A model generated the notes under the pieces. The model was not told the origin of the DNA. It ran no database searches and saw only the letters and a list, made by a program, of their open reading frames with translations. A stretch of DNA of 64,000 nt from the NCBI RefSeq assembly GCF_024713945.1, contig NC_134682.1:4503001-4567000 (forward strand), given 5' to 3'. The stretch is from Dermatophagoides farinae (lineage: Eukaryota; Arthropoda; Arachnida; Sarcoptiformes; Pyroglyphidae). Both the position numbers and the translations under genes were made by a program. Shown piece after piece: positions 63,694 through 64,000 of the stretch. Position 1 is the first letter of the stretch. Every line of letters starts with the position of its first letter.

Positions 63694-64000
63694 GTAAGTA
63701 TTCGAATTTTTTTTTTGTTTGCCAAATTCTGTTCATAAACTTTGTTACATGACAATTTATTGTCAAGATAATTGATTTCCGAATAAGAAAATGAAAGAAT
63801 GATGATGATGGTGAAGAATAAGAAAAAGAATTCACACCGAATTCACTAAACCGTTGAAATTTTTCTCATCATCATCATCAAAAAATGAAGAATTTCTTTT
63901 TCTCCAAATCAATTAATTACGACCTTTTATTTTGTTGTTGTCTTGAAGAAAAAAAAAATATATTCCTCTTTCGAATGTCATATTCTCACACACTGGACAA

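Overview
This is eukaryotic nuclear DNA from an arthropod, most likely an astigmatid mite close to the house dust mites (Dermatophagoides) or Sarcoptes. The sequence is AT-rich. The genes are compact, with GT..AG introns mostly 55-120 bp long. One gene encodes a Rebers-Riddiford cuticle protein, and a Jagged/Serrate-type Notch ligand begins at the right edge. The species name is an inference from overall style. No bacterial operon signals, rRNA genes, CRISPR arrays or virus-like elements were seen.

Region 1 (1-23.6 kb) is gene-dense and mostly housekeeping, with many head-to-head pairs. In order it holds: ULK3 kinase (5' end cut off), dihydrofolate reductase, a tandem ABCG transporter with an unusual gap, a decayed tRNA-Tyr-like relic, SARNP, HPF1, two small membrane proteins, TBC1D5, MMAA, DAP3/mS29, GDP-L-fucose synthase, BuGZ/ZNF207, eIF3k, mL51 and PRPP synthetase. 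SARNP/HPF1, TBC1D5/MMAA, DAP3/GFUS, BuGZ/eIF3k and mL51/PRPS are divergent pairs whose start codons lie about 340-980 bp apart, so they may share promoters. Exon-intron models were rebuilt by hand from splice sites. In most cases the phases close exactly and the rebuilt protein lengths fit the families.

Region 2 (23.6-64 kb) is gene-poor. Its intergenic DNA is dominated by poly-A/T runs, (CA)n, (CAA)n and (GAT)n. The genes here are a RhoGAP protein with two alternative first exons, sphingosine-1-phosphate lyase, a cuticle protein, a four-finger C2H2 factor, a MICAL monooxygenase of about 1,870 residues, a prothymosin-like acidic nuclear protein and the first exon of a Notch ligand. Short repeats (trinucleotide runs coding Asp, His, Gln, Asn or Ser) invade the disordered parts of many proteins.

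The observations most worth following up are these. (1) A second, in-frame terminal exon for PRPP synthetase lies 1 kb downstream of the first and encodes a divergent C-terminus. (2) The MICAL gene keeps its flavin monooxygenase and LIM domains but shows no calponin-homology domain and no C-terminal Rab-binding domain. (3) The ABCG locus has two nucleotide-binding domains in one run, with most of the first transmembrane domain missing. (4) A near-palindromic hairpin with 22-bp perfect arms lies upstream of the zinc-finger gene. (5) CTCF-like motifs recur only in the gene-poor half.
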